This document shows positions 36,244 through 47,412 of a stretch of 62,102 bases of DNA, in pieces. The number at the start of each line of letters is the position of its first letter. Position 1 is the first letter of the stretch. The DNA is taken from assembly GCA_001184395.1 (NCBI GenBank), contig LFLF01000004.1, forward strand, positions 1 to 62,102. Reading direction: 5' to 3'. Made by a program: the position numbers and the translations under genes. A model generated the notes under the pieces. The model was not told where the DNA came from and searched no databases. It saw only the letters and a list, made by a program, of their open reading frames with translations. Origin of the DNA: Candidatus Paraburkholderia calva. Its GTDB lineage: Bacteria > Pseudomonadota > Gammaproteobacteria > Burkholderiales > Burkholderiaceae.

Positions 36244-37098
36244 TCAGCGTTCGAGCAGGCGCTGGAAGTGCTCGAACATGCGCTCCGCATCCGGCTCGCG
36301 TCCGGTGAAGATGCGCAGCGCATCGACGGCCTGACACACCGCCATGCCGCCGCTCACCGTGCGGCAACCGAGTGCTTTCGCCGTCTTCAGCAGTTCGGTT
36401 TCGAGCGGGAAGTACACGATCTCCGCCACCCACAATTCCTTGTGCAGATACTCGGCCGGCAAGGGCAGGCCAGGGAGCTTTGCTATGCCGGTCGGCGTTG
36501 CGTGGATGAGACCGCTCGCGCTCGCCAGCGTATCGCGTAGGTCGCCGCTGCTCGTCACCATGCGATCCGGGAAGCGTGCCGCGAGTTCCGACGCGAGGGA
36601 GGCCGCGTGTGCGTCGGCGGAGTCGAATAGCGTGAGTGCGCGGGCGCCCATGGTCAGCGCCGCATGCGCGACCGCCGCGCCTGCGCCGCCCGCGCCGAGT
36701 TGCACGACGCGTTCCATCGGTACGCCGGGCAGACCGCGCTGGAACGCCCGCGCGAAACCCGACCAGTCCGTGTTATAGCCAATGCGCTTGCCCTCCTTCA
36801 GCACCACGGTGTTCACCGCGCCGAGCGCGCGTGCATCGGCATCGAGATCGTCGAGCAACGGGATCACGCTTTGCTTGCACGGATAGGTAATGTTCAGGCC
36901 GTCGTATCCAATGCGTTCAGCGGCGCTCAGGAGATTGGGCAGGGCGGACGGTTCGAGATTTAGCGCCTGCAGATCGATGCGCCGGTAAACATAGTTGAGG
37001 CCGAGGATGCGGCCTTCTTCCTCGTGCATGGCGGGCGTGAGCGAACCGGCGATGCTCGAATCGATCAGGCCGATGAGATAGGACGTTTTGCTGATCAT
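36244..37098 (-). CDS. Quinate/shikimate dehydrogenase (YdiB/AroE-like)
   Basis: Oxidises shikimate or quinate to the 3-dehydro acid with NAD(P). 284 residues from ATG 37098 (MISKTSYLIGLIDSS). Substrate loop GSLTPAMH, catalytic Lys75 in NITYPCKQSV, Asn96 in AVNTVV and Asp111 in YNTDWSGF are present. Nucleotide-binding GAGGAGAA is intact, and the C-terminal half ends FEHFQRLLER. The GSLTPAMHE sequence fits the catabolic quinate dehydrogenase type better than biosynthetic AroE (SRSP). The next pathway gene, quiC, lies divergent and broken. Confidence 0.88.
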   Translation of the reverse strand: MISKTSYLIGLIDSSIAGSLTPAMHEEEGRILGLNYVYRRIDLQALNLEPSALPNLLSAAERIGYDGLNITYPCKQSVIPLLDDLDADARALGAVNTVVLKEGKRIGYNTDWSGFARAFQRGLPGVPMERVVQLGAGGAGAAVAHAALTMGARALTLFDSADAHAASLASELAARFPDRMVTSSGDLRDTLASASGLIHATPTGIAKLPGLPLPAEYLHKELWVAEIVYFPLETELLKTAKALGCRTVSGGMAVCQAVDALRIFTGREPDAERMFEHFQRLLER

Positions 37099-37379
37099 AC
37101 GTGATGCTCTCAGGAAGTCGGCGCGGCAGTGAAGCCAATGCTGCGCCGCGAAAAAGAATGTCCGAAGTGTGACCGCGCAAGGCATGGGTATCCTTCGGTG
37201 TTTCCACATATTTTGTACGATCTGGATAGTTTGTCATTATCTCGCAGAATGAGGTGGATTGTGCTTACAGATATCGCGGGGCCAGCACCCGGCCGGTGCG
37301 CCCGAACAATAGCGCCTAAACTGAGACCGATCCACGCAATGAGATCACGCATCGAACTGAATGCAACCAGGAGGCAGCA

Positions 37380-38090
37380 ATGCTGCATTCGATCCCGACT
37401 TCCATCGCGACGGTATCCATCAGCGGCACGCTTCCCGAGAAGCTCAAGGTCATCAAGGACGCGGGTTTCGACGGCGTCGAAATCTTCGAGAACGATCTGC
37501 TGTACTTCAACGACACGCCTACGTGCGCCGCATGTGCGAGGACCTGGGACTGGCAATCTATCTGTTCCAGCCGTTCCGCGACTTCGACGGCGTGAGCGCC
37601 GAGCGTCTCGCGAAAAACGTCGAGCGTGCCAAGCGCAAGTTCGAACTGATGCACGAACTCGGCACCGATCGCATTCTGGTGTGCAGCAACGTGTCGTCGG
37701 ACACTATCCGCGATGACGCGCTGATAGTCGACCAATTCGGCACGCTCGCGGGCATCGCGAAAGAGGCGGGCGTGATCGTCGCGTATGAAGCGTTCACATG
37801 GGGTCGCTACGTCAACTCGTACAAGCACGCATGGAAGCTGATCGACGCGGTGAATCATCCGAGCCTCGGACTTGCGCTCGATACCTTCCACACGCTTTCG
37901 ATTCGCGACAGCGTGGACGAGATCGCCGCGATTCCGGGCGACCGCATTGCCTTCGTGCAGATCGCCGACGCGCCCGTGCTTGCAATGGACGTGCTCGAAT
38001 GGAGCCGTTACTATCGCTGTTTTTCGGGCAGGGCCAGTTTGATGTTGCGGGCTTCACGGCACGCGTGCTCGAGGCGGCGACCGGCAGGGC
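37380..38090 (+). pseudogene. quiC: 3-dehydroshikimate dehydratase (QuiC/QsuB-like), frameshifted and truncated
   Basis: TIM-barrel enzyme making protocatechuate. Starts MLHSIPTSIATVSISGTLPE after AGGAGG. A frameshift near 37520 separates LLYFNDTP from the continuation RRMCEDLGLAIYLFQPFRDF. Conserved VAYEAFTWGRYVN and LGLALDTFHT follow, and a further shift near 38020. The barrel stops abruptly near 38090 after FTARVLEA. The C-terminal HPPD-like half typical of the long form is absent, and the sequence runs straight into the 3' end of a convergent gene. Confidence 0.82.
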
Positions 38091-38366
38091 GGTGTCGTGC
38101 GCCACGGGTGGTTCGCAGCCCGCGTGGTCGAAAATATCGAGGTAGAGATACAGCCGATGCAGGGTCTGAATCTGCGTCGGCAATAAATGAGCCTGCGCGA
38201 TGACGGCCGCGATCCGCTTGCGCCAGTACGACGTCGGCAACGCAGGGTTGCCCGTATCGCACGACAGAACGCGTCGCAGTATGCGTTCGAGATGCGTCAG
38301 GCCTTGATTCGCGAGGAGAGCCGAGAGTGCATCCTGCTGCGTCGTGGTTTCGGTATAGAGGTTCAT
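38091..38366 (-). pseudogene. Hypothetical helical protein, 3' end fused by deletion
   Basis: Starts MNLYTETTTQQDALSALLAN (38366); helical, with LTHLERILRRVLSCDTGNPA and TSYWRKRIAAVIAQ. It should end near 38090, but the frame instead continues antisense into quiC to 37812. A deletion therefore removed its stop together with the 3' half of quiC. The coding part seen is otherwise clean. Family not recognised. Confidence 0.6.
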
Positions 38367-38483
38367 ATTTGTGATGGCGACGCGCGGCGCAAAAACTTGA
38401 TAGGGCAAACCCTCAATCGATGATTTCGCGGACGGCGCCGTCCGGAATTGCCCGCCTCACACCGAAGGAGGCGCCCCGTTTGC

Positions 38484-38489
38484 TATACT
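38484..38489 (+). promoter_or_regulatory. -10 element of tRNA-Arg
   Basis: TATACT lies 38 nt before the mature tRNA. No convincing -35 is seen at 17 bp. Confidence 0.4.
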
Positions 38490-38526
38490 CTGCGGTCGCT
38501 CGCCGCCCCACGGCGACAACGGTCCG

Positions 38527-38601
38527 CTCCCCGTAGTTCAATGGATAGAACGAGTGCCTCCTAAGCGCTAGATGCAGGTTCGATTCCTGCCGGGGGGACC
38601 A
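38527..38601 (+). tRNA. tRNA-Arg (anticodon CCT)
   Basis: A 75-nt cloverleaf can be folded. Acceptor CTCCCCG pairs with CGGGGGG. The D-arm is GTTC/GAAC, and the anticodon stem AGTGC/GCGCT carries loop CTCCTAA (anticodon CCT, reads AGG). The T-arm is GCAGG-TTCGATT-CCTGC. CCA is encoded. One T-G wobble lies in the acceptor. Confidence 0.93.
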
Positions 38602-38740
38602 GCGCGGCGCGCCAGCGGCGTCACGCGCCATCATCACCATCGGTAGAAGCATCCTGTTTCCGCCGCTGAATCACGTCGCCGAACGCCCGTGCGTCATGCG
38701 GCGCGCGCCGCTTCCAGGTGCCTATTCGAGAACACGCACG

Positions 38741-39009
38741 ATGAACGCCAATCTGCGATACTCCGCGAAGTTCGAGCCGGACACGGTCGGTTTGGCGACC
38801 TCGTTCCGCGACATTCCTGAAGCGCTATCCCAGGCCGATTCGCCCGAGCAGGCGCATGAACTGGCGCTCGACGCGCTCGCGTTCTATTTCGACGAGCGCC
38901 GCGCGATTCCGTTGCCATCGGCTGTGCAGCGCGGCGAGCAGATGATCAACTGCCCGCTGATGTGAGTGCCGCCGTGCTGCAACTCAACAAGGAACTCGGC
39001 GCGGGTTGA
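38741..39009 (+). pseudogene. HicB-family antitoxin, frameshifted and truncated
   Basis: Starts MNANLRYSAKFEPD with the HicB fold core (FRDIPEALSQADSPEQAHEL, ALAFYFDERRAIPLPS). A one-base change near 38957 gives an early TGA; the continuation VSAAVLQLNKELGAG ends at 39009. HicB proteins usually carry a further RHH/HTH tail, which is missing. No hicA toxin is seen within 1 kb. Confidence 0.75.
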
Positions 39010-39125
39010 TCGCCGCAGGATGCCGATCGATCCGATGTCTCGGCGGCCTGATCGCCTGCGAACGCGGTAGGATTGCTTCGCGCCGGCGGCCAGCGTCAGG
39101 CCCGTCCCTCCGACCGGATATCGCT

Positions 39126-39347
39126 TTGAACGAACTTCCCTACATCGAATGGGTGCGCGAGCTGGAGTACACCCTCATGATCTACATCGCGCAGGCCAAT
39201 CGCGAGTTCGAACCCGGTAGTGAAGAGCACGAGGCCAGTCTCGACACGTGCGCCGGCCTGCTCGCGACGCTCGGGCTCAAGAATCCGGCGTTCGATCCTG
39301 CCGATAGAAACCGCCTGCTGCAGATGATCGATCGCGAGCGCGTGTGA
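39126..39347 (+). CDS. Small helical protein, 73 aa, TTG start
   Basis: NELPYIEWVRELEYTLMIYI ... LDTCAGLLATLGLKNPAFDP ... MIDRERV. The first in-frame start that fits the domain is TTG at 39126, perhaps a former ATG, with only a weak GGA upstream. Clean frame, cytosolic, function unknown. Confidence 0.55.
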   Translation: MNELPYIEWVRELEYTLMIYIAQANREFEPGSEEHEASLDTCAGLLATLGLKNPAFDPADRNRLLQMIDRERV

Positions 39348-39365
39348 GTGCATCTCATAGACGCC

Positions 39366-39800
39366 TTAGTCCAGTTTGTCTCCGGAAGGGCTAAGGCGTT
39401 CGAGTTGCTCGACGATTAGCTTACGGTGATTGACCATGGCTGTCTGGGCACGCTCGAGCGTGGTCAGTACGGCACGTGCCGTCGAGGTGTCGTGACCGTC
39501 CCGTTCCAGTTCCACGATCAGTTCGCACTGGCGCCGGATGCGCCGATTCCCGCCGATTCCCTGCGTCGAGATCCGCTTCGGCCTTCGCCAGCGTCTGTGC
39601 TTCCTCTTCGACCCGGTTCAGCCCCTCAAAGCTCACGCGATAAAACGCCACGCCGGTTTGACGCGCCGCTTGCTCGAGCGCGAGCGGCGAAGCGTAGGCG
39701 GGAATTTGCGCGAGCGTGCCCTGGCCGTTCGAAAGCGTACCGGTCCACTCACCACCGCCGTGCGATGAATACTGAGGGTGACGGTTCGCCTGTCGTGCAT
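39366..39800 (-). pseudogene. Unknown protein, frameshifted
   Basis: Readable 5' part GEWTGTLSNGQGTLAQIPAY ... FYRVSFEGLNRVEEEAQTLA. It then changes frame near 39545 to CELIVELERDGHDTSTARAV ... HRKLIVEQLERLSPSGDKLD and stops at 39366. The start is not clear. Coiled-coil-like C-terminus. Family not recognised. Confidence 0.5.
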
Positions 39801-40105
39801 ACTGTTTTTCATTGCGACCTTCGAGCCGGTGGCAGAACATGTGCGCGTGGGTTGCAGTGGGGTGCGTCATCCGGGATGTACCGTAACGACGGTTCGTCCG
39901 CCATGTCAACGAGCACGGCCACATCGGCTGTGCCGCAGGGTCGGGATCGTGGCCGCGCCAACGCCATCTGGACACTGCGGACGCCGTTGCCACGGCTGAA
40001 CCCGAGCGCTCGCGTCCGAACATGGGCTTCGACCTGTACCATCCGTCAATCAGGCCGCGGTAACAACGCGTGCCGCGTGTGCATTGGGAGAATTCACCCG
40101 CGACT
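39801..40105. other. Intergenic, no gene supported
   Basis: About 300 bp. Open reading on the minus strand has no start signal and no recognisable content; it may be further decayed coding sequence. Confidence 0.35.
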
Positions 40106-40284
40106 GAGCAGAAAACGGAACTCGCGAATCTGAATTTACGCATCGTCGCCTGTGAACGGTAGTCGCCGAACAGCGCGAACGTCTCGAACGCTTGTGCCTG
40201 ACCGGTCGCGACACCGAGGATTCCGAATTGCTGCTGAACAATCTTACGGTGAGCCTCGCCGCGCTGCAGCGGTTCGCAGGCTGA
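40106..40284 (+). pseudogene. Small coiled-coil protein, frameshifted and startless
   Basis: EQKTELANLNLRIVACER reads to about 40166. After a one-base shift, EQRERLERLCLTGRDTEDSE ... SLAALQRFAG stops at 40284. No ATG is left in front of it; the region before 40106 reads ACCCGCGACT. Unknown family. The 338 bp that follow to 40622 hold nothing I can support. Confidence 0.45.
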
Positions 40285-40622
40285 TCGCCGACGACGTCGC
40301 ACGCGCGGCGCCCTGACCTCCGCCGCATTGCACACAAAAGTGATTGTGCGTTCGTGTACCGATCTCCTATTTGTCGATTGATATCGTTCGATGCCTTCAA
40401 CAGGTGCCCCGAACCGCGCAAAACGCGCGGCCGAAACGGGCTTCGTTCATCTTCGGGTGAGTGTTCCAAACGAATCGTCGTGAGAGCCGATATGTCGCGA
40501 GATGGTGCATTGAACCTGGCTCTAGGCGAGTTCTTTGACGCAATCCGGGCGCGTGGGTGCAAGTGTCCGGCGCCACGTTCCCGCGCCGTCCGCGCACCGT
40601 GCGCACCGCCGGCATTTTTGCG

Positions 40623-41968
40623 ATGGATCGCCGCGCGATCGGCCTGTACGGCATCGCGTGTGTGGCGTTCGCATTCGCACATCAGGGGCGGCTGCTAGAA
40701 CTGGTGTTCTCCGCGGGCGCAGTGGTGGTGGCGTTCCTGCTGCTGCGCCATTCGTTCGCGCGATATCTCTCCTTCGTCGTCTGGCTGTTCATGCTCGCGC
40801 CCGAAGTGCGGCGCGTGGTCGACTTCTATTCGGGTGCGTTCAGCGGCCAGAGCCTGTTCATGGTGACGCCGCTGGTCTCGGTCATGTCGCTGCCGCTGCT
40901 GGTGAAGCGGCGCGACATGCTGCTGCAACGCCGCGCGGTGCCCTTGCTGCTGACCGGCACGGGCATTCTCTACGGCTTCGTGATGGGCGTGCTGAACGCG
41001 GGCCTGTTCGCCGCGACTTACGACCTCGTCTACTGGGCCTTCCCGATTCTCTTGGCCGCCGCCGCACTGACGGAGTGGGAGGCTATGACGAAATTCGCGA
41101 CGCAATGACCAAGACCCTGCTTGCGAGCGGCATCGTGATCGCCGGTTACGGGCTCGTGCAGTACGTGAATCCGCCGGCCTGGGATGGGTTCTGGGTGCTC
41201 AATTCCTGCATGTTCACGCAGGGCGTGGCCGAGCCGTTCGGCCTGCGCATTTTCGGGCCGATGAACTCGTCGGCCCGTATACTCCGTCGTACTGATGTGC
41301 TGCGCGCTGGTCGCGCTTTCGACCGGCACGCGGCTTTCTGTGCCTCGTCACGGTCATGCCGGCGCTGTTTCTGACGCTGGTGCGCAGTAGCCTTGGCGGA
41401 CTCGTGATCGGCGTGGTGTTCCTGATCGTAAGCCTCAAGGGCCGTCAATGCCGCAACCTACTGGTCGGTGTGATGGCGCTGATGCTCGCTGCCGTGCCGT
41501 TCGCCCTGACGCAGGAAACCGCCAACGGCGTCACCAAGCGTCTGTCGTCCATCACGGACCTCAAGGACGACGCGAGCTTCGAGGCGCGCCCCAGCGTCTA
41601 CGACAAGTTCTTCGATGAGATGCAGGTCAACTTCCTAGGCAGGGCTTGGGCGCGACCTGCGTCGGCTCGAAATTGTCGTCGGAGCAGGGCGCGGTGCTCG
41701 ACTTCGATAGCGGCGTGCTGGAAGTGCCTTACGTGCTCGGCTGGCCGGGAACGATTCTGTTCGGCGCGAGCATCTTCGTAGCGCTCTTGCGAGCCGTCGC
41801 GGCCTGCCTGTCGCCGTGCTGATGGCCTTCACACGCTGACCGGCGTGATGGGCCTGTTCTTTTACATTCTTGTTACGCTGCCCTGCGTGGAACGGCGGCA
41901 TCGGCGAACGGACGTGGAAACGCCCGCGGCGTAAGCCCGGAGCGAACGGTCGGACGAGTAAAAAATAA
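40623..41968 (+). pseudogene. O-antigen ligase/Wzy-like polymerase, multiple frameshifts
   Basis: Polytopic membrane protein for polysaccharide polymerisation or ligation. MDRRAIGLYGIACVAFAFAH and five to six TM segments read cleanly to 41085. Frame changes near 41085, 41275, 41350, 41640 and 41790 then expose the periplasmic loop VQYVNPPAWDGFWVLNSCMF, LTLVRSSLGGLVIGVVF and ...VLEVPYVLGWPGTILFGAS. The end reads ERTWKRPRRKPGANGR. Followed by an acyltransferase, suggesting an exopolysaccharide locus. Confidence 0.75.
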
Positions 41969-42261
41969 ATGTCAAGCACGACAAAAAATTGCTATGTGCG
42001 GCACGGCGCACATAGCCGTGCAACGCCGGGTAGTGTAAAAAAATAAAAACGGGTATGGTGCATTTTTCGCACGGTCCGTTCGGTCGAGCCACGCCGAAAC
42101 ACGAAGCACAGGCGCCGGCGAACCGTCGCGCCGCAGCAAGTGACGCGCAGACTCCTCCGTTGAGTCCGGCCGCAGCGTCGCACATGACGGATCGGGTCAT
42201 CCAGAATGAACACGACTTGCCCGCCTGAGCTGGGCGGTTCGTCACCAAACGTCGAAATCAC

Positions 42262-43277
42262 ATGAGAGAAAATTGGGTGGATCATGCCAAGGGCATTGGC
42301 ATCATCTTGGTTGTGTTTGGGCACGTGAACCGCGGTTGGAACGGTGCGGGCCTCCATATGCCCGGTGGCCTGTACGGGCTGATGGACAGCCTTATCTACG
42401 CATTCCACATGCCGCTGTTCTTCTTCCTGTCCGGGCTGTTCTTCGTCAAGTCGATCGAATCGCGCGGCACTTTGCGCTTCATCGGCAATAAGGTCGATAC
42501 GCTCGTCTATCCGTTCGTCATCTGGTTGACGATCCAGGGTACCATTCAAATTCTGCTGTCGTGCTACACCAACGGCAACGCGACGGTCACCGACATGTTG
42601 ACCATGTACGTGCGTCCGCATGACCAGTTCTGGTTCCTGTATGCGCTCATGAACGCCGTGCTGTTCGCGCTGCTCTATTGGCGCGAAGCGTACAAACGTG
42701 GCTGGCCGTTCCTGATTCTCGCGATTACCGTGGTCCTGTATCTGTTTCAGGGTCGATCGGCGAAGGCTTCAACGTCGACTTCATCACGCGCTTCGCGCTG
42801 TTCTATATCGCGGGGGCCTGCTTCATGCCGTTCGTGCGCAAGCTCGAGTCGATCGGCCTGGGCGCCATCGCGCTGATCGTTGCTGTCTTTGCCGTGCTCG
42901 AGTACGTGTTCCATATCACATTCGGCCTGAACTACGAGCGCACCGGCGTGTTTTCGCTGGTGCTCGCGTGCTTCGGCATCGCCGCGACCATCTGCGTATC
43001 GGTCTGGACGGCGCGGCTTCGCATCGACTGGCTCAGCAAACTCGGACGTGTAAGCATGCAGATCTATCTCATGCATATCCTCGCGGGTTCGGGCACGCGC
43101 ATCGTGCTCGGCAAGGCGCTGCACGTGCACAGCTGGACCGTGCACGCGATCGTCGGCACCGTGGTCGGTATTGCCGCGCCGATCATCGCCTGGCAGCTGA
43201 TGCAGCGCTTCCACATGAGGTGGCTGTTTAACCGGCCGCGCGTGAGCGAGATGCGGCGAGGCGCGCAGGCATCGTAA
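42262..43277 (+). pseudogene. Acyltransferase-3 family membrane protein, one frameshift
   Basis: O-acetyltransferase of the fucose-4-O-acetylase type that decorates polysaccharides. MRENWVDHAKGIGIILVVFG with the conserved His in VFGHVNRGW and motif YAFHMPLFFFLSG. About 10 TM helices, and the end reads RVSEMRRGAQAS. A single frameshift near 42752 splits it between VVLYLFQG and GEGFNVDFITRFALFYIAGA. Otherwise full length. Confidence 0.85.
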
Positions 43278-43295
43278 CCGCACATCGTGCGAAAG

Positions 43296-43335
43296 CGAGA
43301 ACCCCGACTCCGGTGTGCCGGAGCCGGGTTTTTGT
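43296..43335 (+). terminator. Intrinsic terminator
   Basis: Stem around GACTCCGG / CCGGAGCC with TGTG loop, then GGGTTTTTG, after the acyltransferase. Confidence 0.65.
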
Positions 43336-43450
43336 TTGCGCGCGAATGGTCTGCGCGCGCCGAACGATGGACGATGCGTCACCGGCGCATTGCCAATGCA
43401 GACCGAAGGGTGATAAGACAGCAGCAATCCACCTAGCGGAGAACACAGCG

Positions 43451-44700
43451 ATGCAGGAGCGGTCCCCAAAGGCGTCGTCGGACGGACAGACGTCCATCGA
43501 GTCGTGCGCGCTGCTGTTGGTGATGGGGCTATCGCTCGGCAGCGCCATTGCGCTTGGCATGCCGCGCTTTTCCTATGCGCTGCTCCTGCCCACGATGAAA
43601 CTCGATCTCGCGTGGAGCTTCGTGCAGGCCGGCGCGATGAACACTGCGAATGCGCTCGGCTATCTGCTGGGCGCGTTGTGCTTTCCGGCGCTGAGCCGCC
43701 GCTACACGCCCGCCGGACTTTTGCTGAGCGGATGCATCGGCACGATGCTACTGCTCGCGGCAAGCGGCGCGGTGTTCTCGACTTTGTTCCTGCTCATCCT
43801 GCGGGTAGGCGCGGGCATCGGCAGCGCATTCATTTTCATCAGCGGCGGCATGCTCGCGGCGCAACTCGCATCGATGACACGCGCGGCGCGGGGCTCCTGC
43901 TCGGCCTGTATTACGGCGGCACGGGATGGGGCATCGTCGCGTCGTCGCTGTTGGTGCCGTACACGATTCTGCCCGGCCTGCACGGCTGGCGTTATGCGTG
44001 GTTCGCGCTCGCCCCGCGCTGTGCGCGCTATGTTCGGTCGTCGCGACCGGCGCCGCGAGACAGATCGGCGCGAGCCATGCGCGGCATCCTTCATCCGCCG
44101 ATACGAAGGCGAGCGTCTCGGGCGGCGGGCTGTCGGACTGGCGCATCGCGTGCGCGCTGGCGGGCTATGCGCTGTTCGGCGTCGGCTATATCGGCTACAT
44201 GACCTTCATCGTCGCGCTGCTGCGCAACGGCAGCATGAGCGCGGCGTCGGTGAGCGGCTTCTACATCCTGCTCGGTGTCACCACCGTGGTGTCGGCGCGG
44301 TGTGGTCGGGTTTGCTCGATTGCATGCGCGGCGCTCAGGCGCTCGCGGTGTTCAATACGCGGCTCGGCGCGGTGACGCTCGTGCCCGCACTCATCGTGCA
44401 GTCGGCGGCAGCGTTTGCATCGGGCGCGGTGTTCGGCGCGACCTTTCTGTCGGCGGTCGCATCGACCACGGCTTTCGTGCGTCATAACCTGCCCGCAAGC
44501 CAGTGGGCGAAGGGCATCAGCGCGTTCACTATCGTCTTCGCGCTCGGACAGACCGCACAGGGCCGGTGGTGATCGGCTGGGTGTCGGACAGCGCGGGACT
44601 CGCGCGCGGCATGGTGTATTCCGCGCTGGTGCTCCTGGTGGACGCCGTGCTGGCCGCCTGCCAGTGGCCTCTGCGCACCTGGGGCCGCGCGATCCCGTGA
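43451..44700 (+). pseudogene. YbfB/YjiJ-type MFS transporter, multiple frameshifts
   Basis: Starts MQERSPKASSDGQTSIESCA. TM segments with GLSLGSAIALGMPRFSYALL and motif LILRVGAGIGSAFIFISGG are clean to about 43885. Frames then change near 43888, 44020, 44300, 44350 and 44563, ending CQWPLRTWGRAIP at 44700. Substrate unknown. Converges with the FocA-like gene, one base apart. Confidence 0.8.
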
Positions 44701-44701
44701 C

Positions 44702-45552
44702 TTACATGCTTCGGCTCAGGCCTTGCTGACACGCATGCCGCGCGCGGGCGTGCGCGAGGGTGCGGTCTTTGTAGTGCATGCTATAGAGCGTCGCGCCTAC
44801 AAAGGTCAGGCCGCCGACGAGATTGCCGAGCCCCGTCGAGATCTCGTTCCACAGCAGATAGTCCATCAAGGTGAACTTGCCGCCGAGCATGAGGCTGGAC
44901 GGGAATAGGAACATGTTCACGACCGAGTGCTCGAAGCCCATGTAGAAGAACATGAGGATCGGCATCCACATCGCCACGACCTTGCCGGTGACCGAGGTCG
45001 AGAGCATCGCGGCAACCACGCCGGTCGATACCATCCAGTTGCACATGATGCCGCGGATGAACAGCGTCAGCATGCCGGCCGCGCCGTGCGTCGCATAACC
45101 CAGCGTGCGCGCCTCGCCGATACCGCCGATCTTCTGCCCGATCGCATTCGGCGCTTCGGAGAAGCCGAAAGTGAAGATGATCGCCATGAACACGGCGACC
45201 GTCAGCGTGCCCGTGAAATTGCCGATGAACACCAGTCCCCAGTTGCGCATCACGCCGCCTCAGGTGGCGCCGGGACGGCCGTCGAGCACGGCGAGCGGCG
45301 CGAGTGTGAAAACGCCCGTGAGCAGATCGAAGCCCAGCAGACACAGCATGCAAAAGCCGACCGGAAACAGCAGCGCGCCGACCAGCGCATTGCCCGTGTT
45401 GATGGTGATGCTCACCGCGAAGGCCACCGCGAGCGCGAGGATCGCGCCCGCCATGTAAGCGCGAATTAGCGTGTCGCGGTGGACATCATTAGCTTCGATT
45501 CGCTGGCATCGATCATCTTGGGTACGAATTCAGCGGGGGAGAGATAGGCCAT
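44702..45552 (-). pseudogene. FocA/NirC formate/nitrite channel, broken
   Basis: Pentameric small-anion channel, six TM. Starts MAYLSPAEFVPKMIDASESK at 45552. One missing base near 45480 shifts the frame before YMAGAILALAVAFAVSI. TGA at 45260-45262 replaces the Trp in GATWGGVMRNW. The remainder (NFTGTLTVAVFMAIIFTFGF ... FVGATLYSMHYKDR) is clean. Next to a nitrate-sensing regulator, so nitrite transport is the likely former role. Confidence 0.86.
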
Positions 45553-45857
45553 GAGAGCACTCGTTTGTCGGAGGCAAAAAAACGCGCACGGGTAGCGTAT
45601 GCGTGATGCGTTACCTGTGCGCGGACTTCGTTATCCACGTGATCGGACGCCGTGTGGTGCACGGCGTGGATATCAAACCACCGTTAGCTTAATGCCCGCT
45701 TCAAAGCACCTTCCGTGCCAATGCGTGCAAAAATGCGTGCAAACGCCGCTGGGTAAGAGTGCAGGGTAGCGGGAAGCCGCGTGCGGCCGCTTCGATTGCA
45801 CTGCGAGTGTGCCGGTGCGCATCGTCGAAGGCTCGGCCGCGCGCCATTCCAATGCGC
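45553..45857. other. Intergenic between channel and nitrate regulator
   Basis: About 300 bp without a gene that I can support. It lies downstream of the regulator and upstream of the channel, so it may hold an ANTAR-responsive leader, but I see no clear pair of hairpins. Confidence 0.35.
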
Positions 45858-47201
45858 TCATTTTGTGCGCTTGATGACGGCACACCTGCCCGGCCGCAAA
45901 GTTTCCGACGATAGCGGTGAGTAGCTCACCGTATCCGGCGACATCAGCGTTTCTTCGGCGACTTCGATCAGCGTGCGATTGGCGGTCCATCGAGGCTTCT
46001 GCAACAGGCGGAACGCACGTCCTTGCCGAGCCCGTGGCGCGTCATCAGCGCGTGCTTGGCGCGTTGCACGAGCTTGCGTTCATGCAGCGCACGGCGCGCT
46101 TCGTCGAGTTCCACTTCCATGCGCGCGAGCCGCGCGGACTGCGCCTGAAGCACGGATTTGAGCGTGTTGACGGTCGCGCGATCCGCGCCGGTGAAGCTGT
46201 CGTTCGCAAGCGGCGCATGATCGGGATGCGGTTCCCCGCCGTCGCCGCCGAAGAAATGCTCCAGCGCTTGCGTATGCGACGGCGGCTTGTCGCGCAGTTG
46301 CTTCATGAGCGCTTCGGAGTCGCGCAGCGCCCGTTGTGCGGTATCGATCAGCGCGTCGCACGCCTCGCGGCCGCGCGCGGTCAGCGCGAGTGCAGGTGCC
46401 ATAGATCGGTGATGCGCGCACTGCTCGCATCGAACCATGCCTCGGTGAGCGAGACGTCGATGGCGTCGCCCGCATGCGCGGTGCACAGCAGATGCCGCAA
46501 GCGCGTGAGCGTCGCGACATGCGGCGGCATCGCGCGGCTTTTCCAGCCTTTCGCTTTGCGCGGTGTCGGCGAAGTAGTCGAACACTTCGAGGCTGCGTTC
46601 CTGCGCGTTGATCAGATGCAGAAGCCGCTGCTTGATCCAGCGAAAAGCCGACCGCCGCGAACATATGCGAGCCGACCGCGCGCTCCTGTCCCGCTTCCTC
46701 CTTTGTGCCCTGAACGACGTGCACGAGCGCGACCAGCATCCGCGAGATGGACGGTTTGGGCGCGCCGTCGGCGAGCTGGAACACGAGTTCCATCAGCCCG
46801 CCGATGACCTTGCTGAACGCGAGCACCGACGCGGGTGCGGACATCGCGCGGCGGTCGATGCGCGTGCGCAGCGCGTCGAGCGAATCGAGATCGAGCAGCA
46901 TCCATGCGATCAGCCCGAGTATGCGCGAGGAAGCATCGCGTTCGGGCAGCAGTTGCGAATCGAGCCGCTCGCGCAGTTACGCGATGAGCGGCGCGAGATC
47001 ATCGCGCACTCGCACGCGATCCTCGTTGAAGCGGCGGCCTTCGGAGGCGAGAAAGATGCTCGTCACGCTGCGCTCGCGTTGCAGCACGTGAATGGTGCAC
47101 CCGATGAGATCGACCAGTTCGATGCGGTCGGCCAGCAGCCGCAGCGAGGCGATCTCCTGTTGCTTGGCGCGCAGCGCGAACTGCGAGGCGGGAGCGTGCA
47201 T
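45858..47201 (-). pseudogene. Nitrate-sensing antiterminator (NIT-ANTAR, NasR-like), broken
   Basis: Starts [20 protein letters not shown]. The NIT sensor begins with the QRERSVTSIFLAS segment. TAA at 46977-46979 interrupts LAPLIA*LRERLDSQ (CAA to TAA likely). Frameshifts near 46640, 46490 and 46400 follow. The C-terminal ANTAR RNA-binding domain reads LHERKLVQRAKHALMTRHGL, then shifts before IEVAEETLM. It would control nitrate assimilation transcripts by antitermination. Confidence 0.82.
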
Positions 47202-47412
47202 CGATGAGAGCGGGGGACGGATGGTTGGCGTCGATGGGATGTCTGGCGTCGATTGTAAGCGGACAATAATCGCGCCGTTCGTTCGTTCGTGCGTGCGAGC
47301 TGCCTTCGGTCGAAAGCTGACGATGCTTTTTTGCCGTGCTCAACTGTCGCTGGCGTGTTTGCGCCGTACGTCGTCATTCGAACCGGCAGTTCAATCGAGC
47401 GAAGGAGTCGTC

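Noticed and set aside
38527..38601. tRNA-Arg as an integration site of a genomic island
   Set aside because: No integrase and no repeat of the tRNA 3' end seen downstream within the window.
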